NCBI GenBank assembly: GCA_947568835.1
Contig: OX387612.1
Span: 11,224,001-11,288,000, forward strand
DNA: 64,000 nucleotides
Direction of reading: 5' to 3'
Origin: Protonemura montana
Lineage: Eukaryota > Arthropoda > Insecta > Plecoptera > Nemouridae
Both the position numbers and the translations under genes were made by a program. Shown here in pieces: positions 34,011 to 45,027 of this stretch. Under the pieces are notes generated by a model, which saw only the letters and a program-made list of their open reading frames with translations, was not told the DNA's origin and ran no database searches. Numbering within the stretch: position 1 is the first letter of the stretch; every line of letters starts with the position of its first letter.

Positions 34011-37000
34011 CTGAAAACATACAAACAGAAGAAGCAACTCAAGATTGTGATTTAGCCATAAATAGTAAGAGGCCAACACGCAGCCTGCTCCTGTCCAACA
34101 GCACCAAGGACCGGCCACCGCTGAGCCTTGTCACTTTGACACACTGTGTTGGCTGCTCCTGTCCAACAGCACCAAGGACCGGTCACCGCTTAGCCTTGTC
34201 ACTTTGACACACTGTGTTGGCTGCTCCTGTCTAACAGCACCAAGGACCGGTCACCGCTTAGCCTTGTCACTTTGACACACTGTGTTGGCTGCTACTGTCC
34301 AACAGCACCAAGGACCGGCCACCGCTTAGCCTTGTCACTTTGACACACTGTGTTGGCTGCTCCTGTCCAACAGCACCAAGGACCGGTCACCGCTTAGCCT
34401 TGTCACTTTGACACACTGTGTTGGCTGCTCCTGTCCAACAGCACCAAGGACCGGTCACCGCTTAGCCTTGTCACTTTGACACACTGTGTTGGCTGCTCCT
34501 GTCCAACAGCACCAAGGACCGGTCACCGCTTAGCCTTGTCACTTTGACACACTGTGTTGGCTGCTCCTGTCCAACAGCATCAAAGACCGGCCACCGCTTA
34601 ACCTTGTCACTTTGACACACTATGTTGGCTGCTCCTGTCCAACAGCACCAAGGACCAGCCACCGCTTAGCCTTGTCACTTTGACACACTGTGTTGGCTGC
34701 TCCTGTCCAACAGCATCAAGGACCGGCCACCGCTTAGCCTTGTCACTTTGACACACTGTGTTGGCTGCTCCTGTCCAACAGCACCAAGGACCGGCCACCG
34801 CTTAGCCTTGTCACTTTGACACACTGTGTTGGCTGCTCCTGTCCAACAGCACCAAGGACCGCCCACCGCTTAGCCTTGTTACTTTGACACACTGTGTTGG
34901 CTGCTCCTGTCCAACAGCACCAAGGACCGGCCACCGCTTAGCCTTGTCACTTTGACACACAGTGTTGGCTGCTCCTTTCCAACAGCACCAAGGACCGGCC
35001 ACCGCTTAGCCTTGTCACTTTGACACACTGTGTTGGCTGCTCCTGTCCAACAGCATCAAGGACCGGCCACCGCTTAGCCTTGTCACTTTGACACACTGTG
35101 TTGGCTGCTCCTGTCCAACAGCACCAAGGACCGGCCACCGCTTAGCCTTGTCCCTTTGACACACTGTGTTGGCTGCTCCTGTTCAACAGCACCAAGGGCT
35201 AAATCTCCCTTCCTAACAGACACATCCAATACCTTGCTCAGCGCTGTGTTGCTTAACTTCGGTGATCTCATGAGAACCGATGTTTTCAACACGCCAAACC
35301 GTCTTGTATCGCGTCTCATCAAAATGGCGTCTTACCTGACTTGTATTGCAGCAGATCTTCGAAGACAGTGAACGCTCCTTCCACGGGGCCGTTGGTCATC
35401 AGCTCTGTTTGAATCTGCTTGACGTTAGCGCTGATTGAGTACGAGCTGGAACCTAGAACAACAGCACAGCGTACAACAATGCAAAGTACTGGCAAAAATA
35501 CTGTTGTTGCGATTTACAGCTATGACATGTTGCTTTTTTTCTCTTATTTTTGCCAGTTAAACGCCAGTTTTACTACACCATTAAATAGTTTTGGGTGTGT
35601 TTTTTTGGTATGCTTAGTGGTATATCTCGTGCAATTCGGTACACGAGTTATCAGCTAAAATTATATACAAAAATGTGTTATTATTCTATTTCAGAGAGGT
35701 TATTAATGTTCCCATTAATAAAATACCCAGTGCTTAGCAAGTGTTTGCATTTAAAATAAGGTTCCATAGACAAAAATCTTATTTACAAAAATTCACGTTC
35801 ATTGTTTGGTAGATATTTGCAATAATTGTTATAAATTTGATGGAATTTTTTGGTGAACCAAAAGAACTTAGCCCCTGAGGGGTGCTGCCCCTTCCAATAG
35901 TAAAACTGGAAATAAACCAGAAGAGAGAAGCATCAACAACGCATCTTAAACTGGGTTTGCAAAGTCCTGAAGATCAGTGTTTTATGAGTCATGTGTCTCC
36001 GCTGTTTCGAGGGGTAAAAATAATAATAATAAGAGTTTGCAGAATAATTGTCAAGTATTTTATTGGTAGTTAACTCAGGAACACGTGGAAATGAAGCCAT
36101 GCAAACAGATTTGATTTAATCTCGACGTCATGGAACGCGCCCTAAAGCACCCAAAGAGCTACCTTCAAACTGCTACTGCGCCTAAACGGTTCTACATCAA
36201 ATTAAAAAAAAAGCGAACGTTTCTGTTCTTGGCCAACTTTAGGCACTCAAAAATATATTTTAAAATAATAAACAGTCAGTTTTGCATAAACGGTTCCTTA
36301 TATTTCTTATCTCTTAGTTAGAGCTTGCTGTAAAATTGATTCCTTACCGAAATGCAAATCTTTCTTGTATGGTACATTGTAGCCGTCCTCACACTGCTTC
36401 TGACAGCGCGGGGTGCCACCACCTTCACCCTCACAAGGCAATCGGCTACCGTTGACATGATGCTCGCACGGCGCGATCGCGTAGGGTTGGCATCCCTGAA
36501 AAAGAAAATATAGGTAACACTTAAAGCAATTGCTTTGTCTTCACTGCACTGCGATGATCAACTGAATCCCAGTTTGACTTCTTGATAATTCTACAGTCGT
36601 AGCACCTCCGTAATACCGGTTGCTAGTGGTGATGAAATCAACAAACTCTAGCATTGGTGAAAAGTGCCGCTCTAGGTCGGGGTTACAAAATACCACAGGT
36701 CGTATTATGTAGCACCATGATAGCACCGCCAAATGACCGCTCTAGTTCGGGGTTATATAATACCACCGGTCGTATTATGTAGCACCATGGTAGCACCGCC
36801 AAATGACCGCTCTAGGTCGGGGTTATATAATACCACCGGTCGTATTATGTAGCACCATGGTAGCACCGCCAAATGACCGCTCTAGGTCGGGGTTATATAA
36901 TACCACCGGTCGTTTTATGTAGCACCATGGTAGCACCGCCAAATGACCGCTCTAGGTCGGGGTTATATAATAGCACCGGTCGTTTTATGTAGCACCATGG

Positions 37001-40000
37001 TAGCACCGCCAAATGACCGCTCTATGCCGGGGTTATATAATACCACCGGTCGTATTATGTAGCACCATGGTAGCACCGCCAAATGACCGCTCTAGGTCGG
37101 AGTTATATAATACCACCGGTTGTATTATGTAGCACCATTGTAGCACCGCCAAATGACCGCTCTAGGTCGGGGTTATATAATACCACCGGTCGTATTATGT
37201 AGCACCATGGTAGCACAGCCAAATGACCGCTCTAGGTCGGGGTTATATAATACCACCGGTCGTATTATGTAGCACCATGGTAGCACCGCCAAGTGACCGC
37301 TCTATGTCGGGGTTGTATAATACCACCGGTCGTATTATGTAGCACCATGGTAGCACCGCCAAATGACCGCTCTAGGTCGGGGTTATATAATACCACCGGT
37401 CGTATTATGTGGCACCATGGTAGCACCACCAAATGACCGCTCTAGGTCGGGGTTATATAATACCACCGGTCGTATTATGTAGCACCATGGTAGCACCGCC
37501 AAATGACTGCTCTAGGTCGGGGTTATATAATACCACCGGTCGTATTAGGTAGCACCATGGTAGCACCGCCAAATGACCGCTCTAGGTCGAGGTTATATAA
37601 TACCACCGGTCGTATTATGTAACACCATGGTAGCACCGCCAAATGACCGCTCTAGGTCGGGGTTATATAATACCACCGGTCGTATTATGTAGCACCATGG
37701 TAGCACCGCCAAATGACCGCTCTAGGTCAGGGTTATATAATACCACCGGTCGTATTATGTAGCACCATGGTAGCACCGCCAAATGACCGCTCTAGGTCAA
37801 GGTTATATAATACCACTGGTCGTATTATGTAGCACCATGGTAGCACCGCCAAATTACCACTCTAGGTAAGATTGTATTGTATTTCATAATTACATAACTA
37901 CCCCCTAATGTGTTTATTAAAGAACAGTTGAAGTATTTGTTACCTGATTTGACTGGAAGGCTCCACCACTGACAAGTCCCTTGTGAACCCAGTATCTCCA
38001 AGCCGCGCCCGGGAAGCCGCCGTTACAACCCGCTCCACAGCTAGAGCAGCACGAGACGAGGTCTTCAGCTGAGAAGTGGAAGTTTTTGGCGCCTCCAGAG
38101 TGGATGCACACGCGGTCGGTCATCGCCTCGACGGCACCAAAAGCCTGTGCAAATCGAGACCATGACGCTGGTGACGTTAGAGCTACACTTGGAAGAGATC
38201 GACCGCCAAAAAAAACCAGGATATTGCTATTTTTAGGATCAGTTTTGATTAACTACATTTTTATATCAATTTTAAGTCGGCGTTGAGCAGAAATTTATAA
38301 CTTTGAAGGAGGTGTACAGTCGATACCAGAGCGAAGCACCTTCCGAAGAAGATGGCGCCTGGCCACTGATATCAAATAACCAAAAAAAAACTTATGTACA
38401 ACGAAATAAAGAACCTTTGAAATTGAAATTGAACCTGGATAGAGCATAGGATCCAGCCAGCTGATCTCAAATAACCTGGATAGAGCATAGGATCCAGCCA
38501 GCTGATCTCAAATAACCTGGATAGAGGATAGGATCCAGCCAGCTGATCTCAAATAACCTGGATAGGATTAGCTCTAAATTGATCGATTAATTTGTTGTGT
38601 TTAACGACGCACTGTTCTGTCAACTGGTTGTGTTGGTCACTTGCGAACGTACGTCGTTCTAACGTTAGTTAACTCGAACTCGTTTCCTAAGTCTTTGCGG
38701 ACGCGTAGAGAGAGTTCTAAGAAGTTTTTACTCCCCTTTGACAGACTTTTCACCGCGATTTGACTTTCACTGCGAACAAATCCCAAGTCGGTGGCTCTGA
38801 CTTGCACTTGCTCGGCAAGTCGGATGATCTCTTCTTTGAGCTGCCAGGAAGTTAATTTGACCACAATTCCAGGATCAACGGAAGTCGAGCCACTCTTGCG
38901 TTGTCTGGTGCACATTTCAATTGCCTCTGGGTAGATATTACATCCTAGTTTCCTGCAAATTTCTTGGATGAGTCTGCGAAGGTTTTCATTTGGTTCGACC
39001 GGGACGCCATGAAATTCCAAGAAAAATTCATAATAGCTTCGTTCTTTATTCGGATCCTTAGTTTTTTCCTTTGGTTCTGAAAGTTTTTTCTTGAAGTTCA
39101 TCATGATTTTGCACAGATAATCATGACTTGCTTTATATTTATTAACTTTTAATGCACGCAATTCAACGTCTGAGTCAAAACCACTCGAAACTTGGCTGAT
39201 ATTTCAGACTCCTGATTTCATTTCTCAGAAACTGTTAAGGTATTTTGCAAACGCCAGGCAAGTAAATTAAGGTAAAACACGTAAAACACAGAGATATATT
39301 CTTGTATCGCAGATTTTCAATCAAAATGGAATGTTTCTGAATTTAAATATCCGTTGCAGCTTTTTCTGGCACTATTTTAATATAAATCCGCAAAGCTGAT
39401 CGAAATTTAAACCACCTTTGACATTTTGAACGGGTATTAGCACAAATATCGACAGCTTTAAAGGCATTTTTGTTTCATTTGGCAGAACTATGCTTCCTTA
39501 AATAAGTACCGCATTTGAATTAAAATTAAATTTTTTCATTTATCATAAATCTATGAGTAAAATAGAAGAAAATCAACAAAAAGTGTATTTGACCGTTGCA
39601 CCAAATACACTGAGTTCCTGCACAATAACAATTAAAATACAGGTAAAAAGTTTCAGTAATTATTCTTCAGTTGTTCGGTTAGCAAGATGCTCCACTGTTT
39701 AATTGAGAGTATTTTCTAAACTCTTTGCTTCTCTACCGGCGAGACCAAACGACGTCTTGCAAGTGTTTCTAGGTTCGAACCCAAGTGATCACGAATCGTC
39801 GTCTCGGAATCGATTGCAGAGATGGAGCTCAAGACAGATACTCCAGGTACAAAGAGTGGAGTCCAGTTAAATGGGTCCAGTCACCCATTACTCCCCCCCC
39901 CCCCCCCCCACAACCCACCCATCCCACCCATCGCCATTCCCTTGCCACGTCAATAAAGTAATGAATGCATTAGCAAACTTGCCACCTGAATGATGTCAGC

Positions 40001-43000
40001 TCTCAACGACGCAATGTTTTCACAGCGAGCTTTCGACACAAGACTAATAGCTTCCGTGAATTGATGGTTGATAATAAGACGATGAACCTAACATAGAAGG
40101 AAAAAAGGGAGTATTGAAATGAAGAAAATTAAGGGTAGCCTTGTCACCCTTAATGCCTTAACGCCCAATTAAGGGTGGATTTCCCATGTCTTGTGTCCCA
40201 GCCTTGCCTGGACCCTGCCCCCATGTCCCATGTCCCATGTCTCGTGTCCCAGCCTTGCCTGGACCCTGCCTTCATGTCCCATGTCTCGTGTCCCAGCCTT
40301 GCCTGGACCCTGCCCCCATGTCCCATGTCTCGTGTCCCAGCCTTGCCTGGACCCTGCCCCCATGTCCCATGTCCCGTGTCCTAGCCTTGCCTGGACCCTG
40401 CCCCATGTCCCTTGACTCGTGTCCCAGCCTTGCGTGGACCCTGCCCCCATGTCCCATGTCCCATGTCCCAGCCTTGCCTGGACCCTGCCCCCATGTCCCT
40501 TGACTCATGTCCCAGCCTTGCCTGGACCCTGCCCCCATGTCCCATGTCCCATGTCCCAGCCTTGCCTGGACCCAGCCCCCATGTCCCATGTCTCGTGTCC
40601 CAGCCTTGCCTGGACCCTGCCCCCATGTCCCATGTTTCGTGTCCCAGCCTTGCCTGGACCCTGCCCCCATGTCCCATGTCTCGTGTCCCAGCCTTGCCTG
40701 GACCCTGCTCCCATGTCCCATGTCTCGTGTCCCAGCCTTGCCTGGACCCTGCCCCCATGTCCCATGTCCCGTGTCCTAGCCTTGCCTGGACCCTGCCCCA
40801 TGTCCCTTGACTCGTGTCCCAGCCTTGCGTGGACCCTGCCCCCATGTCCCATGTCCCATGTCCCAGCCTTGCCTGGACCCTGCCCCCATGTCCCTTGACT
40901 CATGTCCCAGCCTTGCCTGGACCCTGCCCCCATGTCCCATGTCCCATGTCCCAGCCTTGCCTGGACCCAGCCCCCATGTCCCATGTCTCGTGTCCCAGCC
41001 TTGCCTGGACCCTGCCCCCATGTCCCATGTTTCGTGTCCCAGCCTTGCCTGGACCCTGCCCCCATGTCCCATGTCTCGTGTCCCAGCCTTGCCTGGACCC
41101 TGCTCCCATGTCCCATGTCTCGTGTCCCAGCCTTGCCTGGACCCTGCCCCCATGTCCCATGTCCCAGCCTTGCCTGGACCCTGCCCCCATGTCCCATGTC
41201 TCGTGTCCCAGCCTTGCCTGGACCCTGCTCCCATGTCCCATGTCTCGTGTCCCAGCCTTGCCTGGACCCTGCCCCCATGTCCCATGTCTCGGGTCCCAGC
41301 CTTGCCTGGAGGTCATGGGGTATGAACCACACCATGGCTGTGCTTGCAGGCTTGCAGCGTGCCAAGAACATGATTAGAGTTAGCAAATAAACGATTTCAA
41401 TACCTAATTATTCATCAGATATGTCGCAGTGAAATCACTATGTTTATGAATGGTATCAGACGACTTAATATTGCTGACATATTGATTGACATTTGCTGTC
41501 TGTGAGTTTGACGTTTGTTATAACGTACTGAATATTTGAAATGTTCCCGTCTAGACAGCTGGCAATCGGCATGCGCTTGTTGTGATCGTCTACTCAACAT
41601 TTGTGATGCAAATATTGGCACACATGACATTTCTAACCTCAAAGTGACCTCTGAGATGATTGTCTCGTGCCTACGTCGTAAGCCAGCAGAGTGTTGACCT
41701 GTAGCCAGGTCAAAAGTCCACGAACTACATATTTTAGCTTCTGAGGGACTTTAAGGAAGTTAGGAAAGCTGTTTTGTAGCTATGACGGGTTTTAAATTAG
41801 TTTATTCACCATTCGCGACAAAATGGCCGCCGTAAGACGACTTCACCGCGACAAAAACGGCGGAGTCGCCGTCGTTTCGAGTGTTAAGAATCTGCATTTA
41901 TTTATTTCTTGTAGATTATTCGCATTTGAGACTGGTTAAGTTTTGAAACTGAATCGATATTGATAAAAATGTCTGCTGAGCAAACGAGGCCGGCAACACG
42001 TGGTTACGGTAGGTGTCACCCGATGGCGCTTGCTGCTGAGCAAACGAGGCCGGCAACACGTGGTAACGGTAGATGCCACCAGATGGCGCTTGCTGCTGAG
42101 CAAACTAGGCCGGCAACACGTGGTTACGGTAGATGCCACCCGATGGCGCTTGCAACATTCCATTTGTAACAAACCTCTACAATTATTCTTACTTAAAATA
42201 TCGATACATGTTTATCAATCGTTAAGGTTAAAATAAATAAAGATTAATTCTATGTAAAACAGTCTCAAATGCGAGTAATCTGCAAGAAATAAGGAAATGA
42301 AAACTACGATGGCTCCACTTAGTAGCATCGTGGTAAAGAAGTCATTTTCGCGAAGACAGCTAAACTTTGGCGCGGAACAAAGACGACTTAATTCTATGTA
42401 AGAAAGGACGCAGCTTTGCACGAATACTGACCCAGCAAGAGCCGCAAGATCCTTGGTCCCTTATCTCTTGCAGGGTCGGGCAGTTCGGCCACTTCACCCT
42501 CGGATCAAACTCTGTCGGGATGGCCTCGTTGCCCAACAGATGCTTCTTAGTGGGCAGTCGGTGCAGGTGGGCATCAGGGTGGACGCCCATCAGTCGTTTG
42601 ATGTAAGTCCTAGATATGTCCGGCTGGAAGTTGCGCCCGGCCTGAAAGGGAGTTGAAAGTGAACCAGGCTGCCCAAGTGAATCCCGCTCCTGTCCAACAG
42701 CACCAAGGACCGGCCACCGCTTAGCCTTGTCACTTTGACACACTGTGTTGCCTACTCCTGTCCAACAGCACCAAGGACCGGCCACCGCTTAGCCTTGTCA
42801 CTTTGACACACTGTGTTGGCTGCTCCTGTCCAACAGCACCAAGGACCGGCCACCGCTTAGCCTTGTCACTTTGACACACTGTGTTGGCTGCTCCTGTCCA
42901 ACAGCACCAAGGACCGGCCACCGCTTAGCCTTGTCCCTTTGACACACTGTGTTGGCTGCTCCTGTCCAACAGCACCAAGGACCGGCCACCGCTTAGCCTT

Positions 43001-43936
43001 GTCACTTTGACACACTGTATTAGCTGCTCCTGTCCAACAGCACCAAGGACCGGCCACCGCTTAGCCTTGTCACTTTGACACACTGTGTTGGCTGCTCCTA
43101 TCCAACAGCACCAAGGACCGGCCACCGCTTAGCCTTGTCACTTTGACACACTGTGTTGTCTGCTCCTGTCCAACAGCACCAAGGACCGGCCACCGCTTAG
43201 CCTTGTCCCTTTGACACACTGTGTTGGCTGCTCCTGTCCAACAGCACCAAGGACCGGCCACCGCTTAGCCTTGTCACTTTGACACACTGTATTAGCTGCT
43301 CCTGTCCAACAGCACCAAGGACCGGCCACCGCTTAGCCTTGTCACTTTGACACACTGTGTTGGCTGCTCCTGTCCAACAGCACCAAGGACCGGCCACCGC
43401 TTAGCCTTGTCACTTTGACACACTGTGTTGGCTGCTCATGTCCAACAGCACCAAGGACCGGCCACCGCTTAGCCTTGTCACTTTAACACACTGTGTTGGC
43501 TGCTTCTGTCCAACAGCACCAAGGACCGGCCACCGCTTAGCCTTGTCACTTTGACACACTGTGTTGGCTGCTCCTGTCCAACAGCACCAAGAACCAGCCA
43601 CCGCTTAGCCTTGTCACTTTGACACACTGTGTTGGCTGCTCCTGTCCAGCAGCACCAAGGACCGGCCACCGCTTAGCCTTGTCCCTTTGACACACTGTGT
43701 TGGCTGCTCCTGTGGCACTGGTCTGTCTTTCGGTGAATGATAGGCACAAAACCAAGCACTTGTACATGCTATGAAGAGGATTAATACAATTCATTTTTAC
43801 TGAAAACCAAAATTAATGTTACCTTCCATGTGGTGTTGAGTGAGTTGATATGGTCGATGAACTCGTTCGAAAGGGGGTCGAATTCCTTGGCAATGGCAGT
43901 TGCCAAAATGGCCACCACTAGAATTGTCAGTCTCAT
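33808..43936 (-). CDS. CTSB: Cathepsin B, complete, 6 exons, 330 residues
   Basis: Lysosomal or secreted papain-family cysteine protease (EC 3.4.22.1) with endopeptidase and peptidyl-dipeptidase activity. Exons are 43936-43823, 42641-42432, 38144-37944, 36495-36348, 35452-35336 and 34010-33808. All borders are AG/GT and all phases agree, giving exactly 331 codons with stop. Features: hydrophobic signal peptide at residues 1-16 ([16 protein letters not shown]), a propeptide with [14 protein letters not shown], catalytic Cys107 in [13 protein letters not shown], occluding-loop His187-His188 in PCEHHVNG, His277 in [11 protein letters not shown], and Asn297 in ANSWNSDWG. Length is normal for the family. 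An in-frame upstream ATG (43969) would add 11 polar residues before the signal peptide, so 43936 is preferred. Introns 1, 2, 3 and 5 are loaded with tandem arrays. Confidence 0.95.
34070..35310 (-). mobile_element. Composite element: 5S head plus about 16 units of the 68-bp array
   Basis: The minus-strand head is at 35220-35310 (plus strand: GCTTAACTTCGGTGATCTCA, GTTTTCAACACGCCAAACCG). The 68-bp units follow down to about 34086, then a body scrap (GCAGGCTGCGTGTTGGCC). It fills about 94% of cathepsin B intron 5 (34011-35335) in the sense orientation. Confidence 0.92.
35336..35452 (-). CDS. CTSB: Cathepsin B exon 5
   Basis: Encodes [20 protein letters not shown] then [16 protein letters not shown]. 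Phase 1 at both ends, donor GTAAGA. Confidence 0.95.
35453..36347 (-). other. Cathepsin B intron 4, single-copy
   Basis: AT-rich intron without tandem arrays, the only cathepsin B intron lacking them. Nothing else is recognised. Confidence 0.6.
36348..36495 (-). CDS. CTSB: Cathepsin B exon 4: occluding loop
   Basis: [20 protein letters not shown] and following residues. The His-His pair marks cathepsin B rather than other papain-like proteases. Ends in phase 1 at GTAAGG. Confidence 0.95.
36655..37868 (-). repeat. 70-bp tandem array, about 17 copies, inverted relative to 14717-18596
   Basis: The unit is the reverse complement of the large 70-bp array (plus strand: AGCACCATGGTAGCACCGCC, AAATGACCGCTCTAGGTCGG, GGTTATATAATACCACCGGT). 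It fills about 84% of cathepsin B intron 3. Confidence 0.97.
37944..38144 (-). CDS. CTSB: Cathepsin B exon 3
   Basis: 67 codons, [18 protein letters not shown] to GGAFQSNQ, with the conserved [13 protein letters not shown] cysteine cluster. Phase 0 at both ends. Confidence 0.95.
38290..38434 (+). mobile_element. Possible 3' end of a non-LTR retrotransposon
   Basis: Ends in CGAAATAAAGAACCTTTGAA ATTGAAATTGAA, the kind of short-repeat tail left by arthropod non-LTR elements, immediately before a patch of family-B 41-bp repeats. No coding part is seen. Confidence 0.35.
38434..38575 (+). repeat. 41-bp tandem array (family B), about 3.4 copies
   Basis: Same unit as 27001-27610 (CCTGGATAGAGCATAGGATC CAGCCAGCTGATCTCA). 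A minor satellite locus in cathepsin B intron 2. Confidence 0.95.
38592..38627 (-). mobile_element. Tail fragment of the composite element
   Basis: TTGTTGTGTTTAACGACGCA CTGTTCTG matches the complement of the family tail. Only about 36 bp remain. Confidence 0.6.
38637..39161 (-). mobile_element. Retrotransposon ORF1-like fragment (Baculo_FP/ORF1 type), 174 residues
   Basis: The frame starts with a lysine-rich, coiled-coil-like N-terminal part ([20 protein letters not shown]). It continues [25 protein letters not shown], then [15 protein letters not shown], and closes with [10 protein letters not shown]. This order resembles the FP25K-like / ORF1 nucleic-acid-binding domain common in arthropod non-LTR elements. 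No RT follows, so it is an orphan in cathepsin B intron 2. Identification is from memory of the family pattern. Confidence 0.6.
39162..40180. other. Intron 2 spacer with poly-C tract and an old element tail
   Basis: Mostly AT-rich. A run of about 18 C lies at 39892-39910. A degraded minus-strand composite-element tail is visible at 39990-40105 (CTCAACGACGCAATGTTTT). Confidence 0.45.
40185..41312 (+). repeat. 44-bp tandem array, about 25 copies, with 395-bp block duplication
   Basis: The unit is GTGTCCCAGCCTTGCCTGGA CCCTGCCCCCATGTCCCATG TCTC, with length variants. A marked unit (CCTTGACTCGTGTCCCAGCC TTGCGTGG) occurs at about 40409 and again 395 bp later. Strand composition is highly skewed (C/T-rich plus strand). 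Confidence 0.96.
41313..41894. other. Cathepsin B intron 2, nothing recognised
   Basis: Single-copy sequence with no identifiable feature. Confidence 0.4.
41895..42295. mobile_element. Palindromic MITE relative with three internal 60-bp repeats
   Basis: The arms are TTATTTCTTGTAGATTATTC GCATTTGAGACTGG (left) and CAGTCTCAAATGCGAGTAAT CTGCAAGAAATAA (right), inverted. Between them are three 60-bp repeats (GAGGCCGGCAACACGTGGTT, GATGGCGCTTGC). ATCAATCGTTAAGG in the right part resembles the inner part of the MITE at 22435. Confidence 0.75.
42432..42641 (-). CDS. CTSB: Cathepsin B exon 2: propeptide and catalytic cysteine
   Basis: 70 codons from [10 protein letters not shown] to [10 protein letters not shown], phase 0 at both ends, with a GTCAGT donor. 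The mature enzyme should begin near [11 protein letters not shown]. Confidence 0.95.
42672..43735 (-). repeat. 68-bp tandem array, about 15 copies
   Basis: Minus-strand units as at 34070. Variant units (TATTAGCTGC) recur 240 bp or so apart together with neighbouring variants, showing block duplication. At the 5' side the array joins a composite-element tail piece (CATTCACCGAAAGACAGACC AGTGCC on the minus strand). It fills about 88% of cathepsin B intron 1. Confidence 0.95.
43823..43936 (-). CDS. CTSB: Cathepsin B exon 1: signal peptide and start of propeptide
   Basis: 38 codons ending NTTWK before a GTAACA donor. GATA-containing sequence (GCGATAATGATAATG, 44090-44104) lies about 150 bp upstream of the ATG; it may be promoter but this is not shown. 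Confidence 0.93.
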
Positions 43937-43969
43937 CTCGACAGTCGTTGAATGCTGACTGATTTTCAA

Positions 43970-45027
43970 TTGATCTGCTGTTCTAGCTCAACTTGTACGC
44001 TGCCTGACGTTGTGGCGTATGTAATGTTGACTCGTAGATAACCTTTTGTCTATCAGCATTGTTGCTCGCTTCGCTTTCACGGTTTAAAGCGATAATGATA
44101 ATGACCCGAATGAACTTGAAAATATTATTAGGAAATAATTATTTCGTTTAGCTGTTGGGTTCAACAAACGAATGTCTTTGGAAGTACGTTCTGTAATTAC
44201 AGTTGCTTTAGTTGTCGATCGACTGCAGTATGTGTTGTAAAGTTTAAACGGAAATTCAATATTGCTTGTGTGTAAATTTTTATTCTTTGTTCGATTATCA
44301 TAAATTATCATAAAGATATTTGGCAAGTTGTTTTTGGCGCTCTCTATTGATGGTTAGTTCGACAGCTGGCTAATAGGTGGCTGATGTTTGTCAAGTGGGC
44401 GAATAGACCGAACCCCAACCAGCAGCATATTCAGATAAAACATGGCGGATATTATAGTACCCTTAAAGAGGCTACAACCAAGAATTCTATGCACAGTTCA
44501 ACATGTTAAACGACATATTAAATCGACTGTATCTACCAGAAAAAATGGTCCAACTCAAAAATCTTGTAAAATGATAAGAACACACAGAGGTACCTTCGAG
44601 TAAAAGGAAAATTTGGTCCGAATTTTCTGAAGGGGTTAAACGGCTTTCAATACCCAACGTCAATACGATTTCTTGGTGTATCCACTGCTGTCGCCTGTAT
44701 GTATGCAACCCACACCGCACACGTGCACACAGAATTGCGTTGCGTCACGGCGTTGTCCTTTGCCGTTTGATTCTACCGTCCCTTGCGCCAGAACAGCTGT
44801 TTCGGATGTAGACGAGAATGATTTCCCATTTATTTATCATTTTGCGCCTGTTTGTTTATTAATTGTACTACTTATCAAAGAAATCACTGAGCATGCGTGA
44901 TTGAAAGGTTTGTAAACCTTGAAATAGCTTGAGGTGAAAGGAAAATTTGGACCGGATTTTCTGAAGGGGTTAAACGGAATCCAAAATCAAACAAAAAGAC
45001 GAGTTTTTGGATACTAAACCAGCTGTG
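43970..45027. other. Intergenic region upstream of cathepsin B
   Basis: Should contain the cathepsin B promoter (minus strand). No clear TATA box can be fixed. A 30-bp segment, GAAAGGAAAATTTGGACCGG ATTTTCTGAA, occurs at about 44936 and in slightly changed form near 44603. Confidence 0.35.

Noticed and set aside
40505..41386. Proline/cysteine-rich and glycine-rich frames
   Set aside because: 44-bp array in several frames.
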